Source: Acanthosepion lycidas
Taxonomy: Eukaryota > Mollusca > Cephalopoda > Sepiida > Sepiidae
Assembly (NCBI GenBank): GCA_963932145.1
Contig: OZ010588.1
Coordinates: 103,024,495 to 103,088,494, forward strand
DNA length: 64,000 nt
Direction: 5' to 3'
In this document: positions 47,729 to 58,389 of the stretch, piece by piece
Layout of the letters: the number at the start of each line of letters is the position of its first letter
How positions within the stretch are numbered: position 1 is the stretch's first letter
Notes under the pieces: generated by a model
What the model saw: the letters and a program-made list of their open reading frames with translations, nothing else
What the model was told of the DNA's origin: nothing
Database searches by the model: none
Made by a program: the position numbers and the translations under genes

Positions 47729-47787
47729 ATATAATTTACTCAAAGACGAATTGAAAATGCCATGATATACGAATCTTCTACGATTAA

Positions 47788-48030
47788 CACTTTGAGCCCT
47801 GGACACCGCTTTATCGGTGGTAGAGAAAAAAATGACTTAATACCCAGCCACCGGTTGAACAGTGGTAGAGAAAAATGACTTAATGTCCAGCTACCGGTTG
47901 AACGGTGGGTAAACACTTGTAACTACTTTTATATCTGCCATGAAACATTACATACGAATTATTTGCAAATTTTGACTCAGGAGCTCAGGCAGAAGGGTTA
48001 AAATTGTTCAGGAACGCAGGGCTCAAAGGG
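47788..48030. mobile_element. piggyBac-type MITE, 243 bp, flanked by TTAA
   Basis: TTAA at 47784-47787 and 48031-48034 flank ends CACTTTGAGCCCTG and (complement) CCCTTTGAGCCCTG. The TTAA target and CCCTTTG-type terminus fit the piggyBac superfamily. The interior has two copies of a 47-bp block with AAAATGACTTAAT and CCAGC.ACCGGTTGAAC. Confidence 0.8.
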
Positions 48031-48119
48031 TTAAACAATATAGCAGAAATGAGGAAATAATAGTGAAATAGTAATTGTGAGTTCAATTCCTGCATCGGGT
48101 AGTGAAGACTTGGTTTGTT

Positions 48120-48215
48120 TTGTTTTGTTTTGTTTTAAGGCATATCAACCTCAATGGGTTATTTAATACCGACAAGATTTTTTTTCGCTGGTAATAATTT
48201 TTTTCAAAAATATAT
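48120..48215 (-). mobile_element. 5S-derived SINE, tail fragment
   Basis: AAGGCATATCAACCTCAATGG, GGTTATTTAATACCGAC and TTTTTTTTCGCTGGTAA resemble the tail module after a (GTTTT)n run. Confidence 0.4.
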
Positions 48216-48820
48216 TGCTTGTATTGGGCTCGTCCATTAGCCCAATCTTACCTTCGAGTAATGCACTATTCCAACTTTCATTCGTAAATGTAGCCGTCTG
48301 ATTGGCTCATTTCTACCAATCAGGTCGCCCGCACGTGCACTTCGAAGTTTTGGCGCAAAATCGTTCTGGATCCACCCACGTGATCATGACCTCTTAAAAA
48401 GAACCCAAAAGCACGTGTGACACAGAGAGATGCAGACCTGGGCAGATCAGCAGCAGACCATTTTTTCGATCGCTCACTCAAGCTTAAAAATGTGACGACT
48501 ACAATTCACGTCTCGACGAATCGAGACGACAAATCTTTCCCGTTCAATATCTTCTATGAACTTCTTCGTCATTCAAGAATCTCAAACTATACATTCTCTT
48601 TGATCATCTACGATAAATCAGTCAGTCCAGTAAACACAGAGAAACACTAATCTAAACACAGAGAAACGCTAATCTAATCCACGTCAATTGCGATTATAAT
48701 TTTCCGCGCAAACGAAACTACAACTGACTCACTCACAAGCTCGACTCGAAGATTACTCTGTGAACACAAAGGACTTCTACCCGCAAGACTTTACTTATCT
48801 AAAGTGAATTATTAACACTC
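48216..48820. other. Unassigned sequence upstream of the long LTR
   Basis: GC-richer sequence with CACGTG motifs and a repeated AACACAGAGAAAC; possibly another element, not classified. Confidence 0.4.
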
Positions 48821-50653
48821 TGTGACACTATTTGGCTTGCTAAAAGGGAAAAAGAAAAAGAAAAAAGAAAGGTGAGAATTAAATTTAGGTGATAAGAAGC
48901 CATCACGAAAAGGACACTAAGCGGTGTTATTTTTCTGACAAGGAAAAGTGGTAAAAAATTTTATTCCCATTGTCGAGAAGGTAAAAAGGAAGATACTGGA
49001 ATTAATCTGATTTAGGTTACGGGGCGGGTGGAAATTCCAGGTTGGCCAAATAACCTCAGAGACAGAATTCAAAATAGATAAAAATTAACTGTGTCGCAGA
49101 ATTACAAAAACAAAAGTGTCCACTGACCACCATGAAGGAAAGGTTAAGCCTTTGTCTATATGTAGAAATCATTGAGAGGAGCATCTGTTTATCGTCAGGC
49201 TGGCTATGATGGAGAAATTATTTTATCGGGACGAAAAATTGACTGTGTTTCGCCAGATGGCCACCCACTTGATAATTGGCGAAAATCTCGTTGACGAATT
49301 CCATATGAAATCCGGCTATAATAGCGAAACTGTTTTATCGGATCAGTGGTTGGCGCCAGGTGTGCAAGTACGTCTGGGTGGCCACCCGCTTGGTGATGGC
49401 GAAAAGCTAATTGACGAATTCCAGGTAATTCGGTTAAACGATAAAAGAGTCTAGGGTGTGAGGTCTCCTCGAAGAGAAGAAGGAAAAAGAAAAGTGAAAA
49501 AAAAAAAAAGGATAAATTTTTTTTTTTTCTTTGAGCAAGATTTTTTAAACCGAGGCTAGCCTGGCCTCACCCACGCCGCTGAGCGCCCATTGGCTGAATG
49601 ATGGCAGGAGTATTGGGCGGAGGTAATCATGTGAAGAAGGAGGGGAGGCCTGTTGCGCCCCCCTGAAGGGATAGGTATGAGATGCCATTGTGAGAGACAG
49701 GGGAAACCCGTTGACACCCTATGAGGGCATGGTGAGATACCAATATGAGAACAGAAGAAGGTGGGAAGACGAAAGACTTCCAAAAATGGAAAATAATCAA
49801 ATTTTCCTGACCGAAACCAAATAAGTGGATTGTGGGTTGAGAATTATCAAGGAACCTCAAACCCCGACAAGCCCACCCCGGTTTTGGTCGGCGTCCATAT
49901 AAGCAAAGTCGCAGCGAGCGAAAATCAGTTCGAGTTGCAGTTGGGGTTGGAGACAGAGAGGCAAGCAGTTGCAGTGAGCTGAGCGCTCTGAAGACCCGCC
50001 TCGCAGAAGCTGACTAAGATTCCGGGCATCACGACCTCAACTTCTAGCCAAGAACAATTTATTTTTGAAGAACGACTTAGACTCACACCACCAAAACAAG
50101 TTTCACGAATATCGTCTGAAGATACACCAAGAAGCAGTTTCTTAAAGAACAAACAACTTAGGATGTTAAGACTCGCCTAACAAACACAAAGTGTCACGAA
50201 TCCATATAGCGGGTTGGGAAGTAGACGCAGTCCTGTATCCAGCAACCATATATAAAATATTGCTATCCTTTTTTAACACATTTGAACTTTTCGAGTTATT
50301 ATTTTATTTTCTTTCACATATACTTGTGCGATATCACCCTTATTCGAACTCGACTTGCATTACGGCCCGGCGACTGATTGATTTCGTCTGCCTAAGATCA
50401 ATTCACAACGTGGGTAGGTTAGACTGGAAATCAAAACAGTTACCTCGGTAACCAGATGTTAGAGGCGAGCTGGGAACGACAAGGCTGATACCGAATATAA
50501 CCAGATTCCCATCCGAATCACCAAAAGGTTAGAACGTCACATTTGGTGCCGCGACCAATACCAAGCCAGTTGGTCGTCACAGGACAGGATAGCACGACGG
50601 ACGCAACCAGGCAGAAGTCACATTTGGGGCAGCGACACCGGGGGGACGTCACA
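48821..50653 (+). mobile_element. Long 5' LTR (about 1.8 kb) of a gag-bearing retrotransposon, fossil
   Basis: Starts TGTGACACTA and ends GACGTCACA, so the termini are inverted (TGTGAC/GTCACA). A primer-site-like TTGGTGCCGTGAC follows. A TATA-like CCATATAAGC occurs near 49897. It is nearly identical over its last 1.1 kb to the solo LTR at 59695, so this family was active fairly recently. Confidence 0.85.
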
Positions 50654-50950
50654 ATTGGTGCCGTGACAGCAAGATAAGACCCTGGATCAGCCGCTGCCAC
50701 AGGAGTTGCAGAAAAATTTCGACCAGGACAACACACGGCGTCTCAAGGACTCAAATTGAAACAGACTAGAGTGGGAACCAAAGGACTTTGGTTGGCTATA
50801 ACCATACGGTTCCAGATACTCTAGTACGACACCCCGGAACCTGAGAAGAACGAACTGGAAATCGTCTGTCAGGTAGGACACTTTATTTTCGGTTGATCTC
50901 CCAATTTCGATTGTTGCTGCTCAGATTGTTTTTCTTTTGCTGTGTTAAAT

Positions 50951-52260
50951 ATGTCTGACTATGAGCCGGATAGGGTAGACATAGAGGAAGAGGGGGTTGA
51001 ACAGGGATTGCCAGCAGACCTGAGAAAATTATTGGGTGGACCGAGGGTCCCGGCGTTTGACGGTAGTAAAAGGGATTTTAAAAACTGGCTGGCAGTCCTA
51101 GATAAGAGCCGCGTAATATATAGACTCTCAGACCAAGAGGCCCTATATTTGGCGTATGATGCCACGAGAGGGAAAGCGTCTGAGTTCGTAAAAGGACTCT
51201 TAACCAGTGAGCCCCACTTGACATGGGAAAGGTTGGAAGAATTATTAACTGGGGAGTTCGCTGACGAGGGGACGGCGATAGAGGCCATGAGAGCCCTCCT
51301 GAAGTTGACGTAGCTGAGGGACGAAACCCCTGGAGAAATGGGGACCCGAACGGAGAAGCTGTCGTCATTAGCTTTCCCAGAGGTAGTGAGAAATAATGCG
51401 GTCATGCAGGCCCAGTTGGTTGATCTGTATGTGGAAGCGCCCAGTGACGAGCGTGTTCGTCACGATGTTTTGAAGGAAGGACCGCTAAGGTTATCGGCAG
51501 CAGTGGCGCTGGCCAAAGAGAGCCAGGGAGTTTGGGAGAAAGTAAAAAGAGGTGGGAAGAAGCAAGAGCTAAGTCGAGAGGTCGGAAGAAAGGGGGGAGG
51601 AGGTAGACCCCCGCGTGGAATCGGAAAGTCAAGCTAGAGGTGGGGGAGCCTGAGGTGTGGGAAGGAGATCCCAATAGAAAGGCTTGGTCAACAAGGCATG
51701 GGTTCTATAAGCCCACGCCGGGTCGATACGGGTTGGTCTGCGGGACATGTGGACATGAGGACCACAGAGCAGCGGAATGTCCGACGAAGTGGGGTTTGCC
51801 CCCAGACTTCGAACGGGATAAGTGTACTAGGTGTGGAAAGAAGGGACACCTAGCCATGTGGTGCGGGTTGAGAAAAGGTGCCCCACCGATATTGATAAAA
51901 AAGGCCGAGCCCAAGAGACAAAACCAGGGAAAAGCCAGCGGGCAACCCCAGAATTAAGAGGGAGGGTGGCCCAGATAAAAAGAAGGGAAGTAAAACGTTT
52001 GACATGTGGTCAGGAGAACCACTTAGGTAGAGGGCAGGTCCCCCAGGAATAAGGGAGAGGGTGGCCCAGTTGAAGAGAGGAAGAGTTAAATGTTGGATAT
52101 GTGGTCAGGTGGGCCACTTTGCGGTAAACTGTCCAACAAGAAGGTGCTGGTTTTGTAGGAGACCAGGGCACCTGAAGAGGAACTGTATTCTTAGGAACAG
52201 CCGCAAGAGACCGGGAGAGTCTATAGCAAAATTCTTAGTTCATTCTGCACATCCCCAACA
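50951..52260 (+). mobile_element. gag-like region of the long-LTR element, fossil
   Basis: Begins MSDYEPDRVDIEEEGVEQGL and includes the gag-type DGSKRDFKNWLAVLD and LTWERLEELLTGEF. It ends with several CCHC zinc knuckles (CGTCGHEDHRAAEC, CTRCGKKGHLAMWC, CWICGQVGHFAVNC, CWFCRRPGHLKRNC). The frame is broken in a few places and no polymerase follows; the element is 3'-truncated at the MITE piece near 52295. Ty3/gypsy is most likely, by inference. Confidence 0.8.
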
Positions 52261-52294
52261 CTTGTAATATTTTTCTTCAAAATGTATTGCTGTA

Positions 52295-52430
52295 TTGAAC
52301 GGTGGGTAAACACTTATAACTGTTTTATAACTACCGTGAAACATTACATACCAATTATTTGTAAATTTTGACTCAGGAGCTCATTTGCAAGGGTTAAAAT
52401 TATTCAGGAATGCAGAGCTCAAGGGGTTAA
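52295..52430. mobile_element. piggyBac-type MITE, right half
   Basis: TTGAACGGTGGGTAAACAC through GAGCTCAAGGGGTTAA matches the right part of the MITE at 47788-48030; TTAA at 52427-52430. Confidence 0.85.
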
Positions 52431-52870
52431 TATACGACCAGGTTATTTTAATTTATCACGAATTCTTACTAAATTAGTATTAAAGAGGGACATTTTGCTG
52501 TGATGGCTGGAATTATGAATTTATGAAGATATTATTGTGGTCGCATGAGATTGTTCTAATCCTATAAATATTAAATAAATGATTTATTCAAAATATTTCA
52601 AAAGAAATATTTAAATGAGTTTTTTTTTTTTCGGTAACTTAAAACAAATTTTAATAGATTAAGTCAAAATAAGAAATAAATTCTATTGCAATTTAAATGT
52701 TTAGTAATGAAAATTAAATCCCAAATAAAGCTCATTCAAAATTAAAACCAAATCGTTCTAACTTAAAACTAAAAGATGGGACATTATAATAAAAAAAAGT
52801 CAAGATACTTTATGACAATCGTGCATCTTTCCAAATAATGCTACCCTCAAATATTTTCTGCAATAAATAC
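52431..52870. other. Unassigned AT-rich intron sequence
   Basis: No supported content. Confidence 0.5.

Positions 52871-52872
<2 letters not shown>

Positions 52873-52919
<47 letters not shown>
52873..52919. repeat. (TA)n microsatellite
   Basis: Pure TA repeat of about 47 bp. Confidence 0.97.
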
Positions 52920-52922
<3 letters not shown>

Positions 52923-53155
52923 GAAATGAACAAAGTCCGACAATTATTTTCAGACATTTTCATGTTTATACATTCTTTTTATAGATACAAATATTTAAGT
53001 AAATGCTCTGTTTATAATAAACAGTATTAAACAACATTTACCGGCCTGAATGTCCGATAAATTTTTCGGATATTCAGGCCGGTAAATGTTAATAATACTG
53101 TTTAAACAGAGAATTTACATATTTGTATCTATAAAAAGAATGTATAAACATAAAT
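52920..53155. mobile_element. Palindrome of two tRNA-SINE family 2 tails
   Basis: The left arm (about 52961-53059) is a minus-strand tail and the right arm (about 53069-53152) a plus-strand tail. They meet at CGGCCTGAATGTCCGATAAA / TCGGATATTCAGGCCGG. Both lack the tRNA head. Confidence 0.75.
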
Positions 53156-53365
53156 ATATATATAATTATTATTCATACATCAATAATCCTGCAATTTTTC
53201 AAGGGTACCATGCTAGTACGATAATAAATATTAACATCGGAATTTTTTATTTTAATAAATAAAAAAAAGTATGTATACAATCATTGCATTGTTTGTCTGT
53301 TTTGCGGGCATGTCAAGAAGTAAATAAATTAAATAACAAGAGAAAACAGTGAAAAAAATACTCAC

Positions 53366-53376
53366 GCATGAGACAT
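53366..53376 (-). CDS. IQCA1: IQCA1 exon 1, coding part (MSH plus two bases)
   Basis: The minus strand reads ATG TCT CAT GC followed by the donor GTGAGT. Only 11 coding bases are present, giving M-S-H and the first two bases of an Ala codon completed by the next exon (GC|G). Joined to the next exon this starts MSHATYNRQWAEGQ. The start was chosen because the phase matches exactly, the donor is strong, and an X-box-like promoter site lies about 130 bp upstream. The 5' UTR runs into an A/T-rich stretch and its transcription start is not defined. Confidence 0.75.
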
Positions 53377-53503
53377 GATTTTTTTTTTCTTATCCACGAA
53401 TTAAGAAGAAAAAAAAATCGTAGAAAAAATAAAATTCTTTCACTTTTTTGTATTGTCCCCAGAGAACCGAGTAAGACTCGGCTTAATGAGACGCATTTCT
53501 TGG

Positions 53504-53517
53504 GTTGCTATGGCTAC
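53504..53517. promoter_or_regulatory. X-box-like RFX binding site upstream of IQCA1
   Basis: GTTGCTATGGCTAC matches the palindromic RFX X-box ideal GTTGCCATGGCAAC at 12 of 14 positions, with both half sites recognisable. It lies 127 bp upstream of the IQCA1 ATG. X-boxes near start codons of ciliary genes are established for RFX factors, so position and target fit. Binding itself is inference. Confidence 0.6.
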
Positions 53518-53669
53518 TGAAAGCACACTAGAGTTACCTCCCTTATATTGCATTAAACTAAAGACACCATTCATAATTTTCTCCCCTTTTTAATTTTATA
53601 TAAATGTATATATCTGATTTTTTTTATTACACTAATGTTCATTTTTATTGCAATATTCTGACGTAGTAT

Positions 53670-53795
53670 TACACTACAGAGAAAGAGGAAAGCGGTGCCA
53701 CTTATGCGAATATGTGAGGAAGATAATGGTTAACCCTACACTTGAACAGGTGAAGATTGTAGTGATCGGAGCAGCATCTTCTTGGGAGTATATTC
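53670..53795 (-). mobile_element. LINE 3' UTR fragment
   Basis: GGAAGATAA.GGTTAACCCTA, CTTGAAC.GGT.AAGATT and GTAGTGATCGGAGCAGC match the 3' UTR of the LINE at 35391-35500 in the same orientation. Confidence 0.6.
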
Positions 53796-53937
53796 CACAA
53801 AATATTTACAAATATTTATTTAAATTTTTATATACAAATGTGGAAATGTTTATACAAATAAATGTTTCATCGTATTAAAATCTTCACGTACTAAGCAGCT
53901 AAGGAAAGGATCGTTCACAATGACTCAATGTCCCCCC

Positions 53938-54284
53938 ATAGGGTGACTAAAAAACAACTCCCTATTTTATGTAAGAGTGGTCAGCCATGATTCCTGACTT
54001 AAACATCCAGTGACTTTTTTCTTTGGTGTTACAATTGATTAAAGGAGCAAGTCTTCTATACCTAACAAAGACTTTGGAAGAACTTGGGGTATATCTTCCA
54101 TACCACAAAAGAGTTCCTGGTGAAATCAATTGACACGATTTCCTGGGCGCCTCGAGAAGCTGAAATCTGGTGCCCATATCGAATTTTAAATAAAACCTCA
54201 TGCCAAAAACATGCCAGAATTACAATTAATAAATAAATTATAAGTATTTTAAAATGGGGAGTTACTTTTTTCAATCACCCTGTA
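53938..54284. mobile_element. Mariner-type MITE, about 345 bp
   Basis: Ends ATAGGGTGACTAAAAAACAA and (complement) ACAGGGTGATTGAAAAAAGT are matched inverted repeats, each continuing CTCCC.ATTTTA, bordered by TA. No transposase. The frame at 53962-54201 lies within it and has no recognisable domain. Confidence 0.75.
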
Positions 54285-55365
54285 TATATAAATTCCACAT
54301 TTACACTTCTCAGTCTCACTGGAGGTGTAAAAAAATGCTGCTTTCTTAAGTGTTGGGATTACCAATGTAAATGGTGTTTTGTTGAAAAGATTAATGTGGC
54401 TGCGTGTTGAAGAGCATTTAACATTTATACATTTTTTTAACATCAAGGAAAAACAATGGAAAACCGATTTGTGTTTCAACGAATAAACAATTTAAAATCA
54501 ACAACAAATACAAGGTAGTTTGTGTAATGTGTGAAATAAGGAGAAAAAAGTAGTTTCCCTTGATCTGTTAGTCGAATTAGGAAATAGCAAGTTTTCTGGA
54601 TATAATGTTCAGAGTTCTGTGTTAAAAATAGAATGTATATTCAGAAGATCGTACAGTTGTTTGTTTGTAACTAACAGAGTTTTTGCAACTTGGTTTGTTC
54701 ACAGAGAATTGGTGTATGAAATTCAAGTTCTGTGTCTGTGTGTGTGCGTGCGGAATGAGTAATCAATAACACGTGTGAGTAGTCGAGCACTACTGTCTTC
54801 AACTCTACTGTTCTGTACTCTACTGTTGTGTGCTCTACTGTTTGATTTGGGAATGAATCCGAATTTATATGACTATCGGTGGCTCCCAGCACAAACGCGG
54901 AATAAATTTTTGAAAGAACACGAAAAATATCCGATTGGATAAAAAATGAACCACTCGGTGATTTTATAACAAAACTTGTTTGTGAGCAAACGGTAGGAAA
55001 AATTCAGTGTGGTGAAATGCGATCGGTAAATTGTCCTGTAATATTTAGTAAATATTATTTTTGACCAATCACAGTTGAAAAAAATGTAGGCGTGGCAACA
55101 TAGTAGTAATCACTACAGACAGAGGCACCATAATACAGTAATTCCTCGTTTATCCGAACACTTTGTGAAAGGGGTTGAAAAAATACGTTCGGATAATTGA
55201 ATTCTAAAATTACAGATAAATACCAAAATCATCAAAAAACAATGAAAACAAAAAAGTCATTTTCTGAAAGAAATTTACCATTTATTTATATCATCAAATA
55301 TAACATTTTCAAACACTTTGTTCAAGTTTCTGTGCGGCTGATTTTTATGAGAAAAAAATGCATCG
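54285..55365. other. Unassigned sequence upstream of IQCA1
   Basis: Contains repeated CTCTACTGTT.TGT near 54800 and AT-rich sequence. No gene recognised. Confidence 0.5.
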
Positions 55366-55740
55366 GTTTTTGTCGGCTATATCACGTTGAAACACCGGTT
55401 ACCGTACGATCACCGAAGATAACCAAGGTCGAGCCTGGTTATACATAAATGGGTGTTGTAAGCCTGGATGTAGGTGGTGTAATTGATAATGGTTCGGAAT
55501 TGTTAATCGGAGCGCCGAGTTCGAATTACAGTTGGGTTCGTTTTCACTTACGCACAAATACCCTTGAGAAAGCTATGAATTCACATCTTCTCCCCCAGCT
55601 ATGGGCTAATTAATAAGACGCGTATCACTAAAACATTAGTATTGCAAAAAAAAAAAAAAATCTTACAATCTAAAAATATTTTCTGGCTTTAAATCACTTG
55701 CAAAAAGTTGATAAACCGTAGAAAACAATCAATAAGCTAA
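55366..55740 (+). mobile_element. 5S rRNA-derived SINE, full length, plus orientation
   Basis: The head TATATCACGTTGAAACACCGG, ACGATCACCGAAGATAACC, AAGGTCGAGCCTGGTTA and GGGTGTTGTAAGCC follows 5S rRNA order. The body has GGTGTAATTGATAATGG, GGAGCGCCGAGTTCGAATTA, CGTTTTCACTTACGCAC and ATCTTCTCCCCCAGC. The tail has ATCTAAAAATATTTTCTGGC, TTTAAATCACTTGC and GTTGATAAACCGTAGAAAAC. This is the reference copy for the family in this window. Confidence 0.85.
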
Positions 55741-55976
55741 AAAGGTTATCATTTTCTTCAGCGATGTAAACACTTACGAAATATTACATAAAGTATTCGT
55801 TGATTTTAAAAGTGATATATACAAGAGTGGAAGAGGTTTTTCTCTTCATGTAGCGGCAAAAAAGGGGAAGAAAGGCTACGTAGTATAAAAGATATTTCAT
55901 ATACAACGGACTTAATCTTATGTTGTTTCAAGTGTAAGATAGTAACTGTGTAAAAAAGATAGTAACAGTATCATGA

Positions 55977-56028
55977 GCGAGCGCGCACGCGCGTGCGTGC
56001 GTGTGTGTGTGTGTGTGTGTGTGTGTTC
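55977..56028. repeat. (CG)/(TG)n tract
   Basis: GCGCGCACGCGCGTGCGTGC followed by (TG)n; alternating purine-pyrimidine throughout. Confidence 0.9.
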
Positions 56029-56506
56029 TTTCTGCTGTTAGGGCCTGTTCCTTAAATAACCATGGGTAGGTTCACAGACAGGATTTCGGATTTAAGCGGG
56101 AAGATATTTCTTTGATCGGTATATGGACCAATGAGGATGTTTTAAAGATAATGGTGTTTGTTGCTATGCGGGTGCGCTGTGTAACCGTCTGTGTGCGAAG
56201 ACGGGTAACGACATGTTCAATGGTAATTTTCGATATCGTTATTGTTATTGTTATTTTTTTGTTATAAACAATTCTTAAACTCAGTAAAAATAAACAATAA
56301 GGTACTGAATACACTTACGTTTATGCCAAAGTGAGTTTCAATTGTAGGAAAGCAGATTTAGTATTTTATTATTTTACCCCCACGTGACTTTGTATCGCGT
56401 TTATGTTTAGAACTACAACCACTCCCTAATTATTTGCAGATATTTATCTTTGTTATTTAAGTTGTTTAATTTGTTCGGACTGTTGTCCTCATCTTTATTG
56501 TCATGT

Positions 56507-56550
56507 TCACGACGTTTCAGCCGTTGTACGCTCCGGCCTTCTTCAGGTGA
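56507..56550 (-). ncRNA. Hammerhead-like motif in left PLE arm
   Basis: Minus strand: TCAC, CTGAAGA, A, GGCCG...CGGCT hairpin, GAAAC, ACGT, C, GTGA. The flanking TCAC/GTGA forms stem I and C sits at the cleavage position. Confidence 0.6.
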
Positions 56551-58285
56551 TTGGAATTTCGAACTGAACCCTTTATTTCGTCAACCAGCGTATATTAACA
56601 GAACGAAATTGTCGCAGATCCTAATCAAGAACAAGGACCTCTTCCCACCTAAGGCATACAGACAGTTGTCGCAGCGTTACACCAAGCTACCTCACATATA
56701 CGGTCTCTCCAAAATTCACATAGATGGTATTTCGCTCAGGCCGATTATTAGCTTCCAAGGCTGTGTGTGAGTCGCTTCCTTGTAGATATAATTGATCCAT
56801 TAAAAAGAAAGTCACCTTCATGTCTAAAACTCCGTCCATTTCGTGGAAATAATCAAAAATGCTCCCATCCAATCCAACCAGATGGTAAGCCTGTATGTGG
56901 TGAGTTTATTTACCAAGGTACCCACGGATGAGGCACTATCGGTAGTCAGGGACAGTCTGGCCTCGGACTCATCTCTATGAGAATGGACTAATATACCAAC
57001 AGATAACTTGATGGAGATGCTGACTTTCTGTATACAAACAACACACTTTGGAATGGGATTAGACATATATCGACAGAATGAAGGTTTAGCAATGGGCTCT
57101 CCATTATCACCAGCAATGGCAAACGTATACATAGAATACTTCGAATAAATGGCATTAGACTCCACATCACTAAAGCCAACCTTATGACTGAGATACGTAG
57201 ATGACACCTTCACACTTTGGCCACACCAGAAAGAGGTCTACCTACTACTGGACCATATGAACTCAATAAGATAGTGGATACGGTTAACAATGAAGCGAAA
57301 AAACAACAAACTCGCCTTCCTGGATGTACTAATATCTCGAACAGAGAATGGGTTCAAGACATCCGTATACCGCAAGCCTACATTTACCGGACAATAGCTC
57401 AACTTCAACTCCCACCACCCATACAGTGTAAAGAAAGGGATCGTCCGCTGTTTACAACATAAGCAGTACCCTACAACGTAACAACTACTCTGGGTACATA
57501 GCAGCAATTCCGACAAACTGGGAGAGAAGGGTGCAAGAGGATAACAACACTCAGAAAACAGCTTTGGTGTGCCTACCCTATGTGAAGGGATTATCGGAAA
57601 AAATACTAAAGATCTGTGGTCCATATAACATCAGGACGATCTTCAGAAATGATTCAACACTTCACAGACATCTCTTCCAAGTAAGACTCCTCAGAGAGAA
57701 GAATATGACTAAGAACTGTGTGTACGCCATCCTATACAGCTGTGGTTAGAAATATAAAGGAGAAACAGGCCGCTCCCTTAAGATAAGACTATAGGAACAG
57801 CGTAATGACATAACTCAAAGGGAAATAGAAAACTCAGGCGTAGCTGACCACATATAGAGAGAAAAGGGAGATCACAGCCCCTTGTGGGATGAGGTTGAAA
57901 TAATAGACAGAAAACGTCACTGGAAAATATAAAAACTTAATGAATCAGCACATATGCTAGGCCACAAAAATTTCTTAAGCCGACCAAGCATAGAAATGAA
58001 TACAATATGGAAACCAGCAACACGGAATGCTAGAGAAAAGCAATAATAACAAAAAAAATGTAATATGAGCTCTGGTTACTGATACATTTATAAATCCCCA
58101 AAATCCATCCACTGATGTCCTCGAGGACATAAGGCCCAGTGGATAAAAGCGTTATGTTAGATCCAGCAGTGGATCTGGCTACGGCAGTGGTGAACAAAAA
58201 ACTTTGCGAGTTGAAATAATGGGAGATAACTGAGGAAGAGGCATGGGATGTGGAACTAAATAAAGGGTTCAATTCGAAATTCTAA

Positions 58286-58329
58286 TCACCTGAAGAAGGC
58301 CGGAGCGTACAACGGCCGAAACGTCGTGA
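58286..58329 (+). ncRNA. Hammerhead-like motif in right PLE arm
   Basis: TCAC (58286-58289), CTGAAGA, A, GGCCG/CGGCC hairpin, GAAAC, ACGT (58321-58324), C, GTGA (58326-58329). This is the best-formed copy: stem I, stem II and a palindromic stem III are all present. Confidence 0.65.
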
Positions 58330-58389
58330 ACGTGGCAATAAAGATGAGGACAGCAGGCCGAATAATGTAAATAATATAAATAATTATTT

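Larger units (their letters stand above)
56455..58385 (+). mobile_element. Penelope-like element, family A, with inverted ends, RT and GIY-YIG remains
   Basis: Inverted arms at about 56455-56585 and 58255-58385 each carry a hammerhead-like motif. The interior reads LPHIYGLSKIHIDGISLRPI, LAMGSPLSPAMANVYIEYF, LRYVDDTFTLW (the catalytic YVDD box) and KLAFLDVLISRTENGFKTSV, then a decayed KYKGETGRSLK-type GIY-YIG region. This is the PLE order: RT, then GIY-YIG. Stops and shifts are frequent and the RT N-terminus is missing, so the copy is dead. Its 3' region defines the ends at 1345 and 34395. Confidence 0.85.

Noticed and set aside
50959-51405. 148-residue minus-strand frame
   Set aside because: Shadow of the gag-like region on the other strand; no domain.
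55375-55475. A functional 5S rRNA gene
   Set aside because: Too diverged, fused to a SINE body, and repeated across the window with the same fusion point.
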